This document shows positions 45,810 to 54,687 of a stretch of DNA of 64,000 nucleotides, piece after piece; within the stretch, counting starts at the first letter, position 1, and each line of letters starts with the position of its first letter. Origin of the DNA: Peptoniphilus catoniae (GTDB taxonomy: Bacteria; Bacillota; Clostridia; Tissierellales; Peptoniphilaceae); NCBI RefSeq assembly GCF_901447155.2, contig NZ_LR588415.1:230885-294884 (forward strand). Reading direction: 5' to 3'. Under the pieces are notes generated by a model. It ran no database searches and had not been told where the DNA came from. It saw nothing but the letters and a program-made list of their open reading frames with translations. The position numbers and the translations under genes are program-made.

Positions 45810-46532
45810 ATGGCAGATAAAAGAATGTTTTCACTAAAGATAGTGGATAGCGATTTATTTTTGGATATGCCACTAAGTAGTCAATGCCTATATTTTCATT
45901 TATCAATGAGGGCAGATGATGACGGTTTTGTGGATAATCCAAAGAAGATAATAAAAATCATAGGGGCAAATGATGATGACTTAAAAATCCTAATTACAAA
46001 AGGTTTTGTAATTGTCTTTGAAAGAGGAATTATAGTCATTACTCATTGGAAGATAAATAACTTTATCAGAAAAGACAGATATAAGCCGACTATGTATATA
46101 GAGCAAAAACAACAGCTTTATCAAACAGAAAATGGAGCATATATTTCAGAAGAAAAAGCTGGTTGTCATCTGGTTAACCAAAGGTTGTCAAGTGGTCAAC
46201 CCAGTATAGATAAGGGTAGATTAGATAAGGTTAGTATAGATAAGGGGAGAATAGAGCAGGTTGCCCCAATTTCTCTTTATGGAGAATATAAAAATATTCG
46301 CTTAACCGATGAAGAATATCAAAACCTAAAAGATAGACTGCAAGGTCATACTGAAATAATGATTGAAAAACTGTCAAGGTATATCAAAAGTAAAGGCACA
46401 GACTATCAAGACCATTATGTAACAATCCTTAATTGGTATGAGCAGGATAAAGAAAAACTATCACAGATAAATAATAAAAATGGAAGTAACAGAATCTATT
46501 CAACCAACTATGAGGACAGCGACAGCCTATAA
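45810..46532 (+). CDS. Replication initiator (replisome-organizer-like) of IME-3
   Basis: The 240-residue protein is the third copy. Residues 1-100 are nearly identical to the others, and the middle (about 105-150) is the most divergent (YKPTMYIEQKQQLYQ, AGCHLVNQRLSSG). The C-terminal LTDEEYQNLKDRLQGH segment is conserved. ATG 45810 follows GAAAGGTAGAAACAA. The central divergence, together with unchanged iteron-like DNA, suggests different partner contacts but the same origin type. Confidence 0.75.
   Translation: MADKRMFSLKIVDSDLFLDMPLSSQCLYFHLSMRADDDGFVDNPKKIIKIIGANDDDLKILITKGFVIVFERGIIVITHWKINNFIRKDRYKPTMYIEQKQQLYQTENGAYISEEKAGCHLVNQRLSSGQPSIDKGRLDKVSIDKGRIEQVAPISLYGEYKNIRLTDEEYQNLKDRLQGHTEIMIEKLSRYIKSKGTDYQDHYVTILNWYEQDKEKLSQINNKNGSNRIYSTNYEDSDSL
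46203..46249 (+). repeat. Iteron-like direct repeats inside rep (IME-3)
   Basis: AGTATAGATAAGG, TAGATTAGATAAGG and AGTATAGATAAGG follow each other as in the other two rep genes, although the preceding codons differ. Confidence 0.45.
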
Positions 46533-46652
46533 ATATCATACAACAAGGTGGAAAGGTGTTTTTAGAGCGTTAAGGCTTAAAAAGGTATCAGAATATAGCT
46601 AAAACCTTAAAACGCATTTTACAAGCTAATACAGAAAAGGAGAAATAAGATT
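46533..46652 (+). other. Conserved rep-dnaC intergenic segment (IME-3 copy)
   Basis: It has the same AACAAGGTGGAAAGGTGTTT, GGTATCAGA and CCTTAAAACGCATTT blocks as the other copies. No ORF of its own was seen. Confidence 0.5.
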
Positions 46653-47498
46653 ATGAATGATAGAGAAAATATTATTACTATAAAAATTCAAGGTACGGAT
46701 TTTACCTACAACAAAGAAACTCACTATGAAAAAGACGGACATATCTATTGTAAGACTTGTAATGAAAGAATAGACGGAAAGCCAATTCCAATGTTAGATA
46801 AGCCTATGATTATTAGAACAGCTTGTAAATGTGTTAGAGATAGACAGGAACAAGAAAAACAAAGAGAAAAACTGTTAAAACAAGATAGGTTAAGACAAAA
46901 CTGCTTTATATCCAAAAATCAAATAGCCTATACTTTTGAAAATGTTGATGAAGATACCGACAAGGACATCATCAAGAAAGCTAAAAACTATGTAAAGCAT
47001 TTTGAAGAAATGAGAAAGGACAATGTAGGCTTGCTTTTATATGGAAATGTAGGAAGTGGTAAGACATATATAGCGTGTAGCATTGCCAATGCCATAATTA
47101 CAGAATATTCCTATACGGTTAAGATGAGAAACTTTGCACAGATACTAAACGACTTACAAAAAGGTGGCTTTAACCTTGATAGAAATGAGTATATTGAGCA
47201 GATAACAAGCTCTACCCTCTTAATACTTGATGATTTTGGGATAGAAAGAAATACAGAGTATGCCTTAGAGCAGATTTACAATGTAATCAATGCAAGATAC
47301 TTAAAAGCAAGACCGACCATTATAACGACAAACCTTAACTTTAAGGATATAGAAAAAGAACAGGAAGATATAATGCTTGGCAGGATTTATTCAAGGATAA
47401 TAGAGATGTGTTTACCTCTTAGGGTAACGGGACTTGATAGAAGAAAAATACAAAGCAAAGAAAAGCTGAAGAAAGCACAAAACTTAATAGATGAGTAG
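46653..47498 (+). CDS. DnaC-like helicase loader ATPase of IME-3
   Basis: The 281-residue AAA+ ATPase has the N-terminal Cys module (IYCKTCNERIDG, TACKCVRD), Walker A GNVGSGKT and Walker B LLILDDFG. It starts at ATG 46653 after AAAGGAGAAATAAGATT. It is about 90% identical by eye to the other two loaders. Confidence 0.88.
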   Translation: MNDRENIITIKIQGTDFTYNKETHYEKDGHIYCKTCNERIDGKPIPMLDKPMIIRTACKCVRDRQEQEKQREKLLKQDRLRQNCFISKNQIAYTFENVDEDTDKDIIKKAKNYVKHFEEMRKDNVGLLLYGNVGSGKTYIACSIANAIITEYSYTVKMRNFAQILNDLQKGGFNLDRNEYIEQITSSTLLILDDFGIERNTEYALEQIYNVINARYLKARPTIITTNLNFKDIEKEQEDIMLGRIYSRIIEMCLPLRVTGLDRRKIQSKEKLKKAQNLIDE

Positions 47499-47500
47499 AG

Positions 47501-47533
47501 GCGGTTAGAGAGTAAAAAATCTAATCGCTTTTT
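47501..47533 (+). terminator. Terminator after dnaC (IME-3)
   Basis: GCGGTTAGA (47501-47509) pairs with TCTAATCGC (47520-47528) with one G-T pair; five T follow. Confidence 0.75.
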
Positions 47534-47558
47534 ATTTTACAGGAAAGGACGTATGTAG

Positions 47559-47720
47559 ATGAATAATGAAAAAAAGAAGAAAAACAAGAAAATAAAATTT
47601 GAAATTAAAAGAGTATATGTAGGGAAAAAGCCCATTGAAGAAGTGTTTGAGGGAGTAATTGAGCATATAGCTATGAAAAATTTAGAAAATACGAAAGAGG
47701 ATAAACGAACGCAAGCGTGA
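47559..47720 (+). CDS. Small basic IME protein preceding the recombinase
   Basis: The 53-residue ORF starts at ATG 47559 after AGGAAAGGACGTATGTAG. It is Lys-rich (MNNEKKKKNKKIKFEIKRVY) and contains KPIEEVFEGVIEHIA. It takes the place of the TnpW-like gene of IME-2. An accessory role for the recombinase is possible but unproven. Confidence 0.55.
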   Translation: MNNEKKKKNKKIKFEIKRVYVGKKPIEEVFEGVIEHIAMKNLENTKEDKRTQA

Positions 47721-47798
47721 TGAATAGTTGAATATACAGGAGTGTTTTGATATAATAATCATATTGAGATAGTCCTGTTAAAAGAAAGGAGCGTAAAA

Positions 47799-49418
47799 TT
47801 GAACAGGACTAAAAAATATATTGCAGCTTTGTATTGCAGATTGTCAAAAGATGATGGTAGTACAAATGAAAGCATGAGTATATACTCACAAAAAGCAATG
47901 CTAAAACAGTATGCAGAACAAAATAATATAGCTGTATATGATTATTATGTTGATGATGGCTATTCAGGGACAAACTTTGAAAGACCGGCATTCAAAAAGA
48001 TGATAAGCGATATAGAAAACGGAAAAATAAATTGTGTTATCACAAAAGATTTATCAAGACTTGGAAGAAACTATCTTGAAAGTGGTGCATATATTGAAAT
48101 GTATTTCCCACAAAAAAATGTAAGGTATATCGCAATCACTGACGGGATAGATACCTTAAATTCCTATGAGTTTGATATAATGCCATTTAAGAATATCTTA
48201 AATGAAATGTATGCCAAAGATACTTCAAAGAAAGTAAAAAGTGCCTTGAAAAGTAGAATGAAAGAGGGAACATATATTGGCTCAAAAGCCCCATTCGGCT
48301 TTAAGAAAGATCCTGATGACAAGCATAGGTTAATTATAGATGAAAGGGTAAAACCCATCATAGAGCTTGTCTATGAGCTTTGTTTAGAGGGGAAAGGTAC
48401 ACAACTAATAAGTCAGGAAATGATGAAAAGGAAAATACCAAGACCAAGCTCCTTTTTAGAAAATGCAGATAAGCTGTATGGACTGACAGAAGAAAATAAG
48501 TACAAATGGACACATAGAATGGTTCTTAGCATTTTAAGAGACCCTGTCTATTGTGGAAATATGGAAAGAAACAAAAGACCTACTCTTTCATTCAAGAATA
48601 GAAAAAGGCTATATGTCCCCAAAGAAGATAGAATTGTTGTAAAAGATACTCATGAGGGCATTGTAAGTGAGGAAGTATGGACACAAGTACAGAATATGCT
48701 TGATAAAAGAAAGAATACAAATAAAAGCAGTATAACCTATGATAATATCTTCAAAGGTTTAGTTAAATGCCCTGATTGTAATTATGCCTTGACGCCAAAG
48801 ACAGATTATAGACTGAATAAAAAAGATACAATAGATTTTGTGCATTTCTCCTGTTCAGGCTATAAAAAGTATGGAGTAAAGGCTTGTACATCACACAGGA
48901 TAAACGCAAGAGATTTATACAATGTTGTACTTGAAGATATACAGTATCATGGGCAAATGGCACTATCAAGCAGAGAAGATTTTGTTATGAAAATTGCTGA
49001 GAAGATAGACAAAGATAAGGTTGATGAAAGAAAGGACAAAACAGAAAAGTTAAGTCTTTATAAAAATAAGCTGAAAGATTTGGATAAAGCCTTTGAAAAA
49101 CTCTATGAAGATAGGCTGAGTGAAAGCATATCAGAGCGTAACTTCAATCTTATGAATGAAAAACTATCAAAGCAGCAAGAAGAACTAATTGAAGAAATAG
49201 ACTTGCTTGAAGAAGAAATAAAGGCAATAGCAGATACAGAGGAAAACTGTCAGCAGTTTGTAGAGAATATAAGCAAGTTTGCAAAGATAAAAGAGTTAAA
49301 CCGTTATATTCTTAATCAAGTTATAGACAAGATATATGTGTATGACAAGGAAGAAGTTGATGGAGAAATAAAACAGAAAGTAGAAATACACTATAAATTT
49401 ATAGGGAAATTAGATTGA
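47799..49418 (+). CDS. Large serine recombinase of IME-3 (helicase-gene-specific)
   Basis: TTG 47799 follows AAAGGAGCGTAAAA. The 539-residue recombinase has Ser16 in YCRLSKDDG, SRLGRNYLESG, a recombinase domain, a zinc ribbon (VKCPDCNYAL and CSGY…CTSH) and a coiled coil. It ends 22 bases before the right junction. The target codons encode the conserved helicase motif VI, so integration relies on a very well conserved sequence of this ICE class. It lacks the C-terminal extra domain of the IME-2 enzyme. Confidence 0.92.
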   Translation: MNRTKKYIAALYCRLSKDDGSTNESMSIYSQKAMLKQYAEQNNIAVYDYYVDDGYSGTNFERPAFKKMISDIENGKINCVITKDLSRLGRNYLESGAYIEMYFPQKNVRYIAITDGIDTLNSYEFDIMPFKNILNEMYAKDTSKKVKSALKSRMKEGTYIGSKAPFGFKKDPDDKHRLIIDERVKPIIELVYELCLEGKGTQLISQEMMKRKIPRPSSFLENADKLYGLTEENKYKWTHRMVLSILRDPVYCGNMERNKRPTLSFKNRKRLYVPKEDRIVVKDTHEGIVSEEVWTQVQNMLDKRKNTNKSSITYDNIFKGLVKCPDCNYALTPKTDYRLNKKDTIDFVHFSCSGYKKYGVKACTSHRINARDLYNVVLEDIQYHGQMALSSREDFVMKIAEKIDKDKVDERKDKTEKLSLYKNKLKDLDKAFEKLYEDRLSESISERNFNLMNEKLSKQQEELIEEIDLLEEEIKAIADTEENCQQFVENISKFAKIKELNRYILNQVIDKIYVYDKEEVDGEIKQKVEIHYKFIGKLD

Positions 49419-49440
49419 CCACTTAGGACAGTTCAACTGA
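49419..49440. repeat. IME-3 right attachment site and inverted-repeat arm
   Basis: CCACTTAGGACAGTTCAACTGA ends the element. Its reverse complement matches the left arm in 16 of 20 positions. CTGA at 49437-49440 is the shared core. Confidence 0.8.
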
Positions 49441-50911
49441 CCTAGAGCAAAGAAGTGGTAGAATTGTTCGTCAGGGCAATGAAAATGATAAGGTAAATAT
49501 CTTTAGATATGTAACCGAGAATACATTTGACGCCTATTTATGGCAGACAATAGAGAATAAGCAGAAATTCATTTCTCAAATTATGACTTCAAAAACTCCA
49601 GTAAGAGTTGCAGAAGATGTTGATGAAGCAAGTCTATCTTATTCAGAAATTAAGGCTTTAGCTACTGGCAATCCTCTAATTAAAGAAAAAATGGATTTAG
49701 ATAACGAAGTTACAAAACTAAAAATGCTGGAAGCAAACTATAAGTCTAATAAATACAAGCTTGAAGATAAGGTAAATAAAATTTATCCTCAAAGTATTTT
49801 AAAAACTGAAATGGAAATAAAAGCAGTTAAAGAAGATATTGCAAGTGTAGAGAAATTAGGAGAAGGAGATAACAAATTCACTTCAATTAGTCTTGGAGCA
49901 AATAAAATTTTAGATAAGAAAGAAGCAGGAGAGAAGCTACTAGAAGAAATAAAGAAGGTAAAGATAAATGATAGCAAAGTTATTGGTAAATATAGAAATT
50001 TAGACTTACAAGTTTCATATAACTTTATGACTAATACTCACACCTTTAAACTCCTAGGAAAAGCAGAATATTTTGGAGAGTTTTCAAACTCTACTGATGG
50101 CAATATAACAAGGCTTGATAATGCAATTGAAAAAATGCCTTCAAGACTTGAAAGGTTAAATCAAAACCTTGAAAACTATAAAGAATCTTTAGAAAATGCT
50201 AAAGTAGAATTAACTAAACCATTTGAAAAAGCAGATGAGTTAAGGGATAAGACGCTAAGACTAGCTGAAATTAATAAACTTTTAGATATGGGAGAAGTGG
50301 AAGAATTAGAAAACCAATCACCACTATTAGAAGATTTAAAGAGGGCGATAGTTGATTATTCTAACTACGAGTTTTCAGAATCCAATAGCTATGAAGATTT
50401 TGACAAACTATACCCCGATTTAAGCCATATAGGACTTGCCTATACAGAAACACCTGATGGTAAGCATTCGATTCAATATGAGGTAAATTTGGAAGAAAAA
50501 ACATGGACTCAGTATGTAGATAATGTAGCTATTAGAACAGAATCTTTTGTAGAGGAAGATATATCTAACTCACAAGCTCTTAAAGATATGACCGAGGCTA
50601 TAAAGATGTCTAGTTTTGATGATCTGGTATCAGTAGATGAAGAAGATTTAAAACAAGCTTTAGGCTTAGCAATAGATGATGATGGAAACTTCTATGATCC
50701 ACTAGCAAAAGATCTTGATAATGACGGAATACCAGATAGGTATGACAATGATTTTAAAGATAGTGATTACTTTGAATCAACTTATGATGTAGAGGATAAT
50801 CTTCATGCAAGGGAAGAGAAACCATCGATATTAGGACAAATATCAAAATTCAAATCAGAAGAAGAAAGAGATAAAAATCAAGAAAAAAGTGAAAAAGGAC
50901 AAGAACGATAA
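49439..50911 (+). pseudogene. Methylase/SNF2 helicase, 3' part (split by IME-3)
   Basis: From the junction the frame reads DLEQRSGRIVRQGNENDKVN, which is SNF2 helicase motif VI with its Arg finger, then FDAYLWQTIENKQKFISQIM and a coiled-coil C-terminus. It continues to TAA at 50909-50911, about 490 residues. Separated from the Walker motifs, neither half should work as a helicase. An ATG at 49583 could give a shorter product but has no site. The final segment (DNDGIPDRYDNDFKDSDYFE) resembles a calcium-binding type repeat. Confidence 0.85.
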
Positions 50912-50954
50912 AGGAGGGCGTAAGGCTCTCCTTATTTAGTACAAGGAGGAATTT

Positions 50955-51611
50955 ATGGAATACAAAGATATTAGAGAAAATTTAGAAGAAATGATGAATG
51001 ATAACTACAAGGATTTTATAAAAGCACTTGTGAGCATAGAAAAAGGTGTCAATGATGAAAAGGCACTTGAAGAAGTCTATGTTTTATATATGAACAATGA
51101 CACAACAGGTCTACTAAGTGATGATTTTGATTATATGATTGATGATATGAAAGAACAAGGTAAGATTGTTGAAAATACCAATGAACTTGAAGAAAAAGAC
51201 GACCTCATAAATCTCGTGGGTAATATATCTGGCAAAGTAGAAAACCTTGAAAGAGAAAATGCAAATGGAGAAAAGTTCAAAGTAAGTAACTTTTCTCTTG
51301 TTTCAAAAGATGACGATGGAAATAAGGTATATACAAATTGTTCAGCCTATGGAGATAAGACAAAAGATTTAAAGGACTTAAAACAAGGAGATTTTGTTAA
51401 AATCTTCGGACAAGTAAAAACCAGTATTGACAACAACGGAAAGGAACATAAAAATATTCGTATTTTGTCTTCTAAGCTATTAAAAGCAAAAGAACAAGTA
51501 AAGAGTCAAGACAAGGATAAAAAGTCCATAATAGGGCAAATAAAAAGCTTTAAGACAAACGATAAAACTAAATCTAATAAGAAAAATCATAGCAAAGGCA
51601 CAGAAAGATAA
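50955..51611 (+). CDS. ICE protein with OB-fold-like central domain
   Basis: The 218-residue protein starts at ATG 50955 after AAGGAGGAATTT. The N-terminal part is helical (DIRENLEEMMNDNYKDF), and the central part (about 80-170; NLVGNISGKVENLERENANG, then FVKIFGQVKTSIDNNGK) has the strand pattern of single-stranded-DNA-binding OB folds. The C-terminus is Lys-rich. It follows the helicase gene and is closed by a terminator. An SSB-like role in transfer is an inference. Confidence 0.55.
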   Translation: MEYKDIRENLEEMMNDNYKDFIKALVSIEKGVNDEKALEEVYVLYMNNDTTGLLSDDFDYMIDDMKEQGKIVENTNELEEKDDLINLVGNISGKVENLERENANGEKFKVSNFSLVSKDDDGNKVYTNCSAYGDKTKDLKDLKQGDFVKIFGQVKTSIDNNGKEHKNIRILSSKLLKAKEQVKSQDKDKKSIIGQIKSFKTNDKTKSNKKNHSKGTER

Positions 51612-51616
51612 ATATC

Positions 51617-51646
51617 GGCAGTCTTCGGACTGCCTTTATTTTTTTG
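51617..51646 (+). terminator. Terminator after the OB-fold-like gene
   Basis: GGCAGTC (51617-51623), loop TTCG, GACTGCC (51628-51634), then TTTATTTTTTT. Confidence 0.9.
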
Positions 51647-51673
51647 TTCAATTTAACGCAGTAAATCATATAA

Positions 51674-51734
51674 TTGAAAGGAATCTGTGTTATATGCTAT
51701 AATTAGGTAGTTAATCTATACCTTTAGAAAGGTA
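51674..51734 (+). promoter_or_regulatory. Promoter and operator-like palindrome of the ICE regulator gene
   Basis: TTGAAA (51674-51679) and TATAAT (51698-51703) are 18 nt apart. A perfect 16-base palindrome (TACCTTTAGAAAGGTA, 51719-51734) lies just downstream, where a repressor would act. Autoregulation by the following HTH protein is likely. Confidence 0.55.
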
Positions 51735-51756
51735 AAATATAGTATTGGAGAATGAT

Positions 51757-51957
51757 ATGGGATTTTCATATAACAAATTATGGAAGTTATTAATAGATAA
51801 AAATATGAAAAAAACAGACTTACAATGTGCAATAGCAACAACTCCCAAGACAATAGCCAAGATGGGAAGAGATGAAAATGTAAGTTTGGAAACATTAGGA
51901 AAGATTTGTGAGTATTTTCAATGTGATATTGGGGATATTATTGAATATAAAAAATAG
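51757..51957 (+). CDS. Cro/CI-type regulator of the ICE
   Basis: The 66-residue protein is a single helix-turn-helix domain (YNKLWKLLIDKNMKKTDLQC…). ATG 51757 follows TTGGAG; an in-frame TTG at 51745 precedes it. It resembles the IME-3 protein at 37607. It is likely to bind the palindrome upstream and to control nearby ICE genes. Confidence 0.8.
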   Translation: MGFSYNKLWKLLIDKNMKKTDLQCAIATTPKTIAKMGRDENVSLETLGKICEYFQCDIGDIIEYKK

Positions 51958-52115
51958 AGTTGAGGCAAATAGTAAATAAGATTCTTACTTATATTTGTTA
52001 TTTTCATCAACGGTATTTGGAAAATCTATTGATTTTAAAAAGCTGGAAGAAGAACAAACTAATTGTAAAATTTAAATAACTTTTTATCAAAAAAAGTTTG
52101 GAGGTTAAAAATATA
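51958..52115 (+). other. Intergenic region upstream of the Qat operon
   Basis: AT-rich region with a short frame reading STVFGKSIDFKKLEEEQTNC just before qatA, which may be a gene remnant. I see no clear promoter boxes. The region is the left boundary of the defence cargo. Confidence 0.3.
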
Positions 52116-53927
52116 ATGTGGAAAGATAGTGAATCAAAAATTGACTATATAGATTTTGAATATATAGCAGATCTAGTAAATTATATAATTTTAGAAGATA
52201 GTTTACTACCAGCAAGTATTGGGGTGTATGGAGATTGGGGCAGTGGAAAATCAAGCATTATGTCAATAAGCCAAAAAAGGTTGCAAGATGAAGATGATAA
52301 GGCTTTGATTGTTAATTTCAACGCATGGTTGTTTGAGGGTTACGATGATATTAAAACAACAATTATTAACTATCTTTTAGACTCAATAGAAGAAAAGAAA
52401 AAGTTGGGAAATACAGCAAAAGAAATCTTGCAAGGATTGAGGAAAAGTTTGTTAAATATAAACTTAATACCAGTCATATCAAAAGGTTTTTTTGCTGCAC
52501 TGTCTACATTTAGTACCAATCCCTCTGCAAGTAAATCAGAATTAATCCTTGGTCAGTCTGAGAATATAAAAGAGTTTATTAACACGGTTAAAGATAATTA
52601 TATTGAAGCGACATCTGATGAGAAAATTAGAAATGAAATATCAATGTTCAGAGAAAAGTTTGGAGAGTTAATTGATACAACAGACATTACCCGTGTAGCA
52701 ATTTATATAGATGAAATTGATAGATGTTCCACTGATACGATTTTAGAGCTTTTTGAGGCGATGAGACTATTTATGTTTTCTGGTAAAGTAGCTTTTATAT
52801 ATGGAGCAGATGAAAGGCAAATTGCTTATGCAATAAAGCAAAAATACTCGGAAGATATATCGGATAATGGTTCAAAAATAGATATTGGTAAAGAATATTT
52901 AGAAAAAATCATTCAATATCCTGTGCGTATTCCTAGAATGAATGTTGCTGAAACAGAGATTTATATAACATTATTATTAAGCGAGAATATAGTAGATGAA
53001 GATGAGTTTTCATCATTAAAAATGGATTTAATCAAACAATATAGAGAAAAATTATCAAGGGTATCTTTACCAGAAGAAAGCAAAGACAATGAACTTATAG
53101 TTAAAAATTTTACATTAGCAAAAAGGATAGCAGAACTTTTAAATTCGGGATTAAATGGTAATCCTAGACAGTTTAAAAGATTTTTAAATGAATTTGAATT
53201 AAGAAAAAGAACTGCTGAATTAAAAAACATTGAGATTGATGATCAAGTTTTAGTTAAGGTAATGGTCCTTCAATATGTAAAACCATCGATATTTACAGAT
53301 TTTATTCAGCTACAACAAGAGAACAAATTAGATGAGATTTTGAGCTATTACCAAGAGATTGAGAATGAAAAAGAATCTGATGAAGATCAAAATATTAAAT
53401 CTAAAGCAAACAATCTAAAAAAAGAGAAAAAGATAGATAAAAAATGGAAAGATGAATGGTTTGAGCAATGGGTTAGAATAGAGCCCAATCTTATAGATCA
53501 TGATCTCAAACCTTATTTCTACTTATCACGTAATAAAGGGTTAGACTCAATTACATTCGGAAAAGCATTATCTAACGATGCTATTCAAGTTATTAGAGCT
53601 TATTTATCAGGGAATGACATTGCTAAATTAAACGCTGAGGAAAATATTAATAATCTTTCTTCTGTCGAACTTAACTTAATAGTTGAGCAACTTTCTGAAG
53701 AGTTTATTAAACAGCCTGAAGATAAGAGGTTAGGCGTATTTAAAGGTTTAATCGATTTAAGCACTAAAAGAAATGAGTGTGCAGATTTTGTAGTAAGAAA
53801 AATATCTGAGTTGCCTATAAATTATATGACTAAACCAATGAAGATGTACGCTAATAATCTAATAGATTTAGAAATACCAGCAAGTAGCGAAATGAGCAAA
53901 GTTGTTAATAGTTGGAATGATAAATAA
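52116..53927 (+). CDS. qatA: QatA: KAP-family P-loop ATPase of a Qat defence system
   Basis: The 603-residue protein has Walker A GDWGSGKSS (about 36-44) and a Walker B/KAP motif IYIDEIDRCS (about 195), typical of KAP NTPases. The C-terminal half is helical and Lys/Glu-rich. ATG 52116 follows GGAGGTTAAAAATATA; a TTG at 52098 lies before that site. The next three genes are in the order of the Qat system (KAP ATPase, QatB, QueC-like, TatD-like), which is known to protect against phage. Membership follows from this gene order. Confidence 0.85.
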   Translation: MWKDSESKIDYIDFEYIADLVNYIILEDSLLPASIGVYGDWGSGKSSIMSISQKRLQDEDDKALIVNFNAWLFEGYDDIKTTIINYLLDSIEEKKKLGNTAKEILQGLRKSLLNINLIPVISKGFFAALSTFSTNPSASKSELILGQSENIKEFINTVKDNYIEATSDEKIRNEISMFREKFGELIDTTDITRVAIYIDEIDRCSTDTILELFEAMRLFMFSGKVAFIYGADERQIAYAIKQKYSEDISDNGSKIDIGKEYLEKIIQYPVRIPRMNVAETEIYITLLLSENIVDEDEFSSLKMDLIKQYREKLSRVSLPEESKDNELIVKNFTLAKRIAELLNSGLNGNPRQFKRFLNEFELRKRTAELKNIEIDDQVLVKVMVLQYVKPSIFTDFIQLQQENKLDEILSYYQEIENEKESDEDQNIKSKANNLKKEKKIDKKWKDEWFEQWVRIEPNLIDHDLKPYFYLSRNKGLDSITFGKALSNDAIQVIRAYLSGNDIAKLNAEENINNLSSVELNLIVEQLSEEFIKQPEDKRLGVFKGLIDLSTKRNECADFVVRKISELPINYMTKPMKMYANNLIDLEIPASSEMSKVVNSWNDK

Positions 53928-53942
53928 AGATGGAGGTATGTA

Positions 53943-54686
53943 TTGGGTACATCAAGTTCTTTTAAAGGTAAAAAAGGAAATGCATTATTACCAAATGACT
54001 TTTTACAAGAAGATAACAATAACGATGATAAAGACAATAAAAAAGATTTAGATAAACCGAATTGGACATCAGCCAAAACATCCATGAGTAAATATATTTC
54101 TTCTGGTGGGAACATTGGAAGTTCGAAGAAAGTTGTCAGTAATTATATTGGGGCAAATGGTGGAGCTAAAGCTTTCTCATCAAGGCAAGGGATAAGTTCC
54201 GCAGGGAATAATTTTTCTAATTTATTGAGTAGTATAACAAAAAATGGATTTACTACTACGATTGCTTCATTAGGAAATCAATTTATAAATAAATCCACGG
54301 TAGAGTCTATATCGCTTTTGGCAAATTATGTAGTAGAAAATTCTATATCAAAAGATGATATAGCTATAAGGAGTGCTACAGTAAACACTTTGGAAGAAAT
54401 GAACTTATTGTTAGGTGACAAAGATTCTTTAACTGAAATTGAATCAAAATACTTACTTCAGTATTTTACTAGGGAATTAATTTGGCAATTAATGTTAGTT
54501 GATTACGGATATTCATTTGAAAAAAAGGGAAGCAATATTCAAGAAGCTATTAGGATTGAAAGAGATATTAAGGAATATATTCAAGCTTGCGTTGAGGTGG
54601 GATTTAATTCATATAAAGATAATTATTTCACTGAAGATTCATTTAATAAGATTTTAACTTCTTGCTTAGAGATTATGGAGGAATAA
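53943..54686 (+). CDS. qatB: QatB of the Qat defence system
   Basis: The 247-residue protein starts at TTG 53943, with GGAGG ending 6 nt upstream. The N-terminal 90 residues are rich in Ser, Gly and Asn (GTSSSFKGKKGNALLPNDF), and the rest is helical. This low-complexity start and its position between KAP ATPase and QueC-like genes identify it as QatB. Its biochemical role is unknown. Confidence 0.75.
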   Translation: MGTSSSFKGKKGNALLPNDFLQEDNNNDDKDNKKDLDKPNWTSAKTSMSKYISSGGNIGSSKKVVSNYIGANGGAKAFSSRQGISSAGNNFSNLLSSITKNGFTTTIASLGNQFINKSTVESISLLANYVVENSISKDDIAIRSATVNTLEEMNLLLGDKDSLTEIESKYLLQYFTRELIWQLMLVDYGYSFEKKGSNIQEAIRIERDIKEYIQACVEVGFNSYKDNYFTEDSFNKILTSCLEIMEE

Positions 54687-54687
54687 A

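Larger units (their letters stand above)
37449..49440 (+). mobile_element. IME-3, complete (about 12.0 kb, inserted in the helicase gene)
   Basis: The left junction is at GA 37449-37450 (CCGTCT|GAT) and the right at GA 49439-49440 (CAACT|GACCTA). Excision restores RPSD-LEQRSGRIVRQGN in frame. Inside the junctions a 20-base imperfect inverted repeat is seen (16 of 20 match). Order: Cro-like gene, XRE regulator (minus), leader, HTH gene, ABC permease and ATPase, DUF3847, oriT, relaxase, ORF6N-PLD gene, rep, dnaC, small ORF, recombinase. Confidence 0.92.

Noticed and set aside
49583-50911. Independent 442-residue protein starting at ATG 49583
   Set aside because: The frame continues upstream to the IME-3 junction with clear SNF2 motif VI, so this is the 3' part of the split helicase gene.
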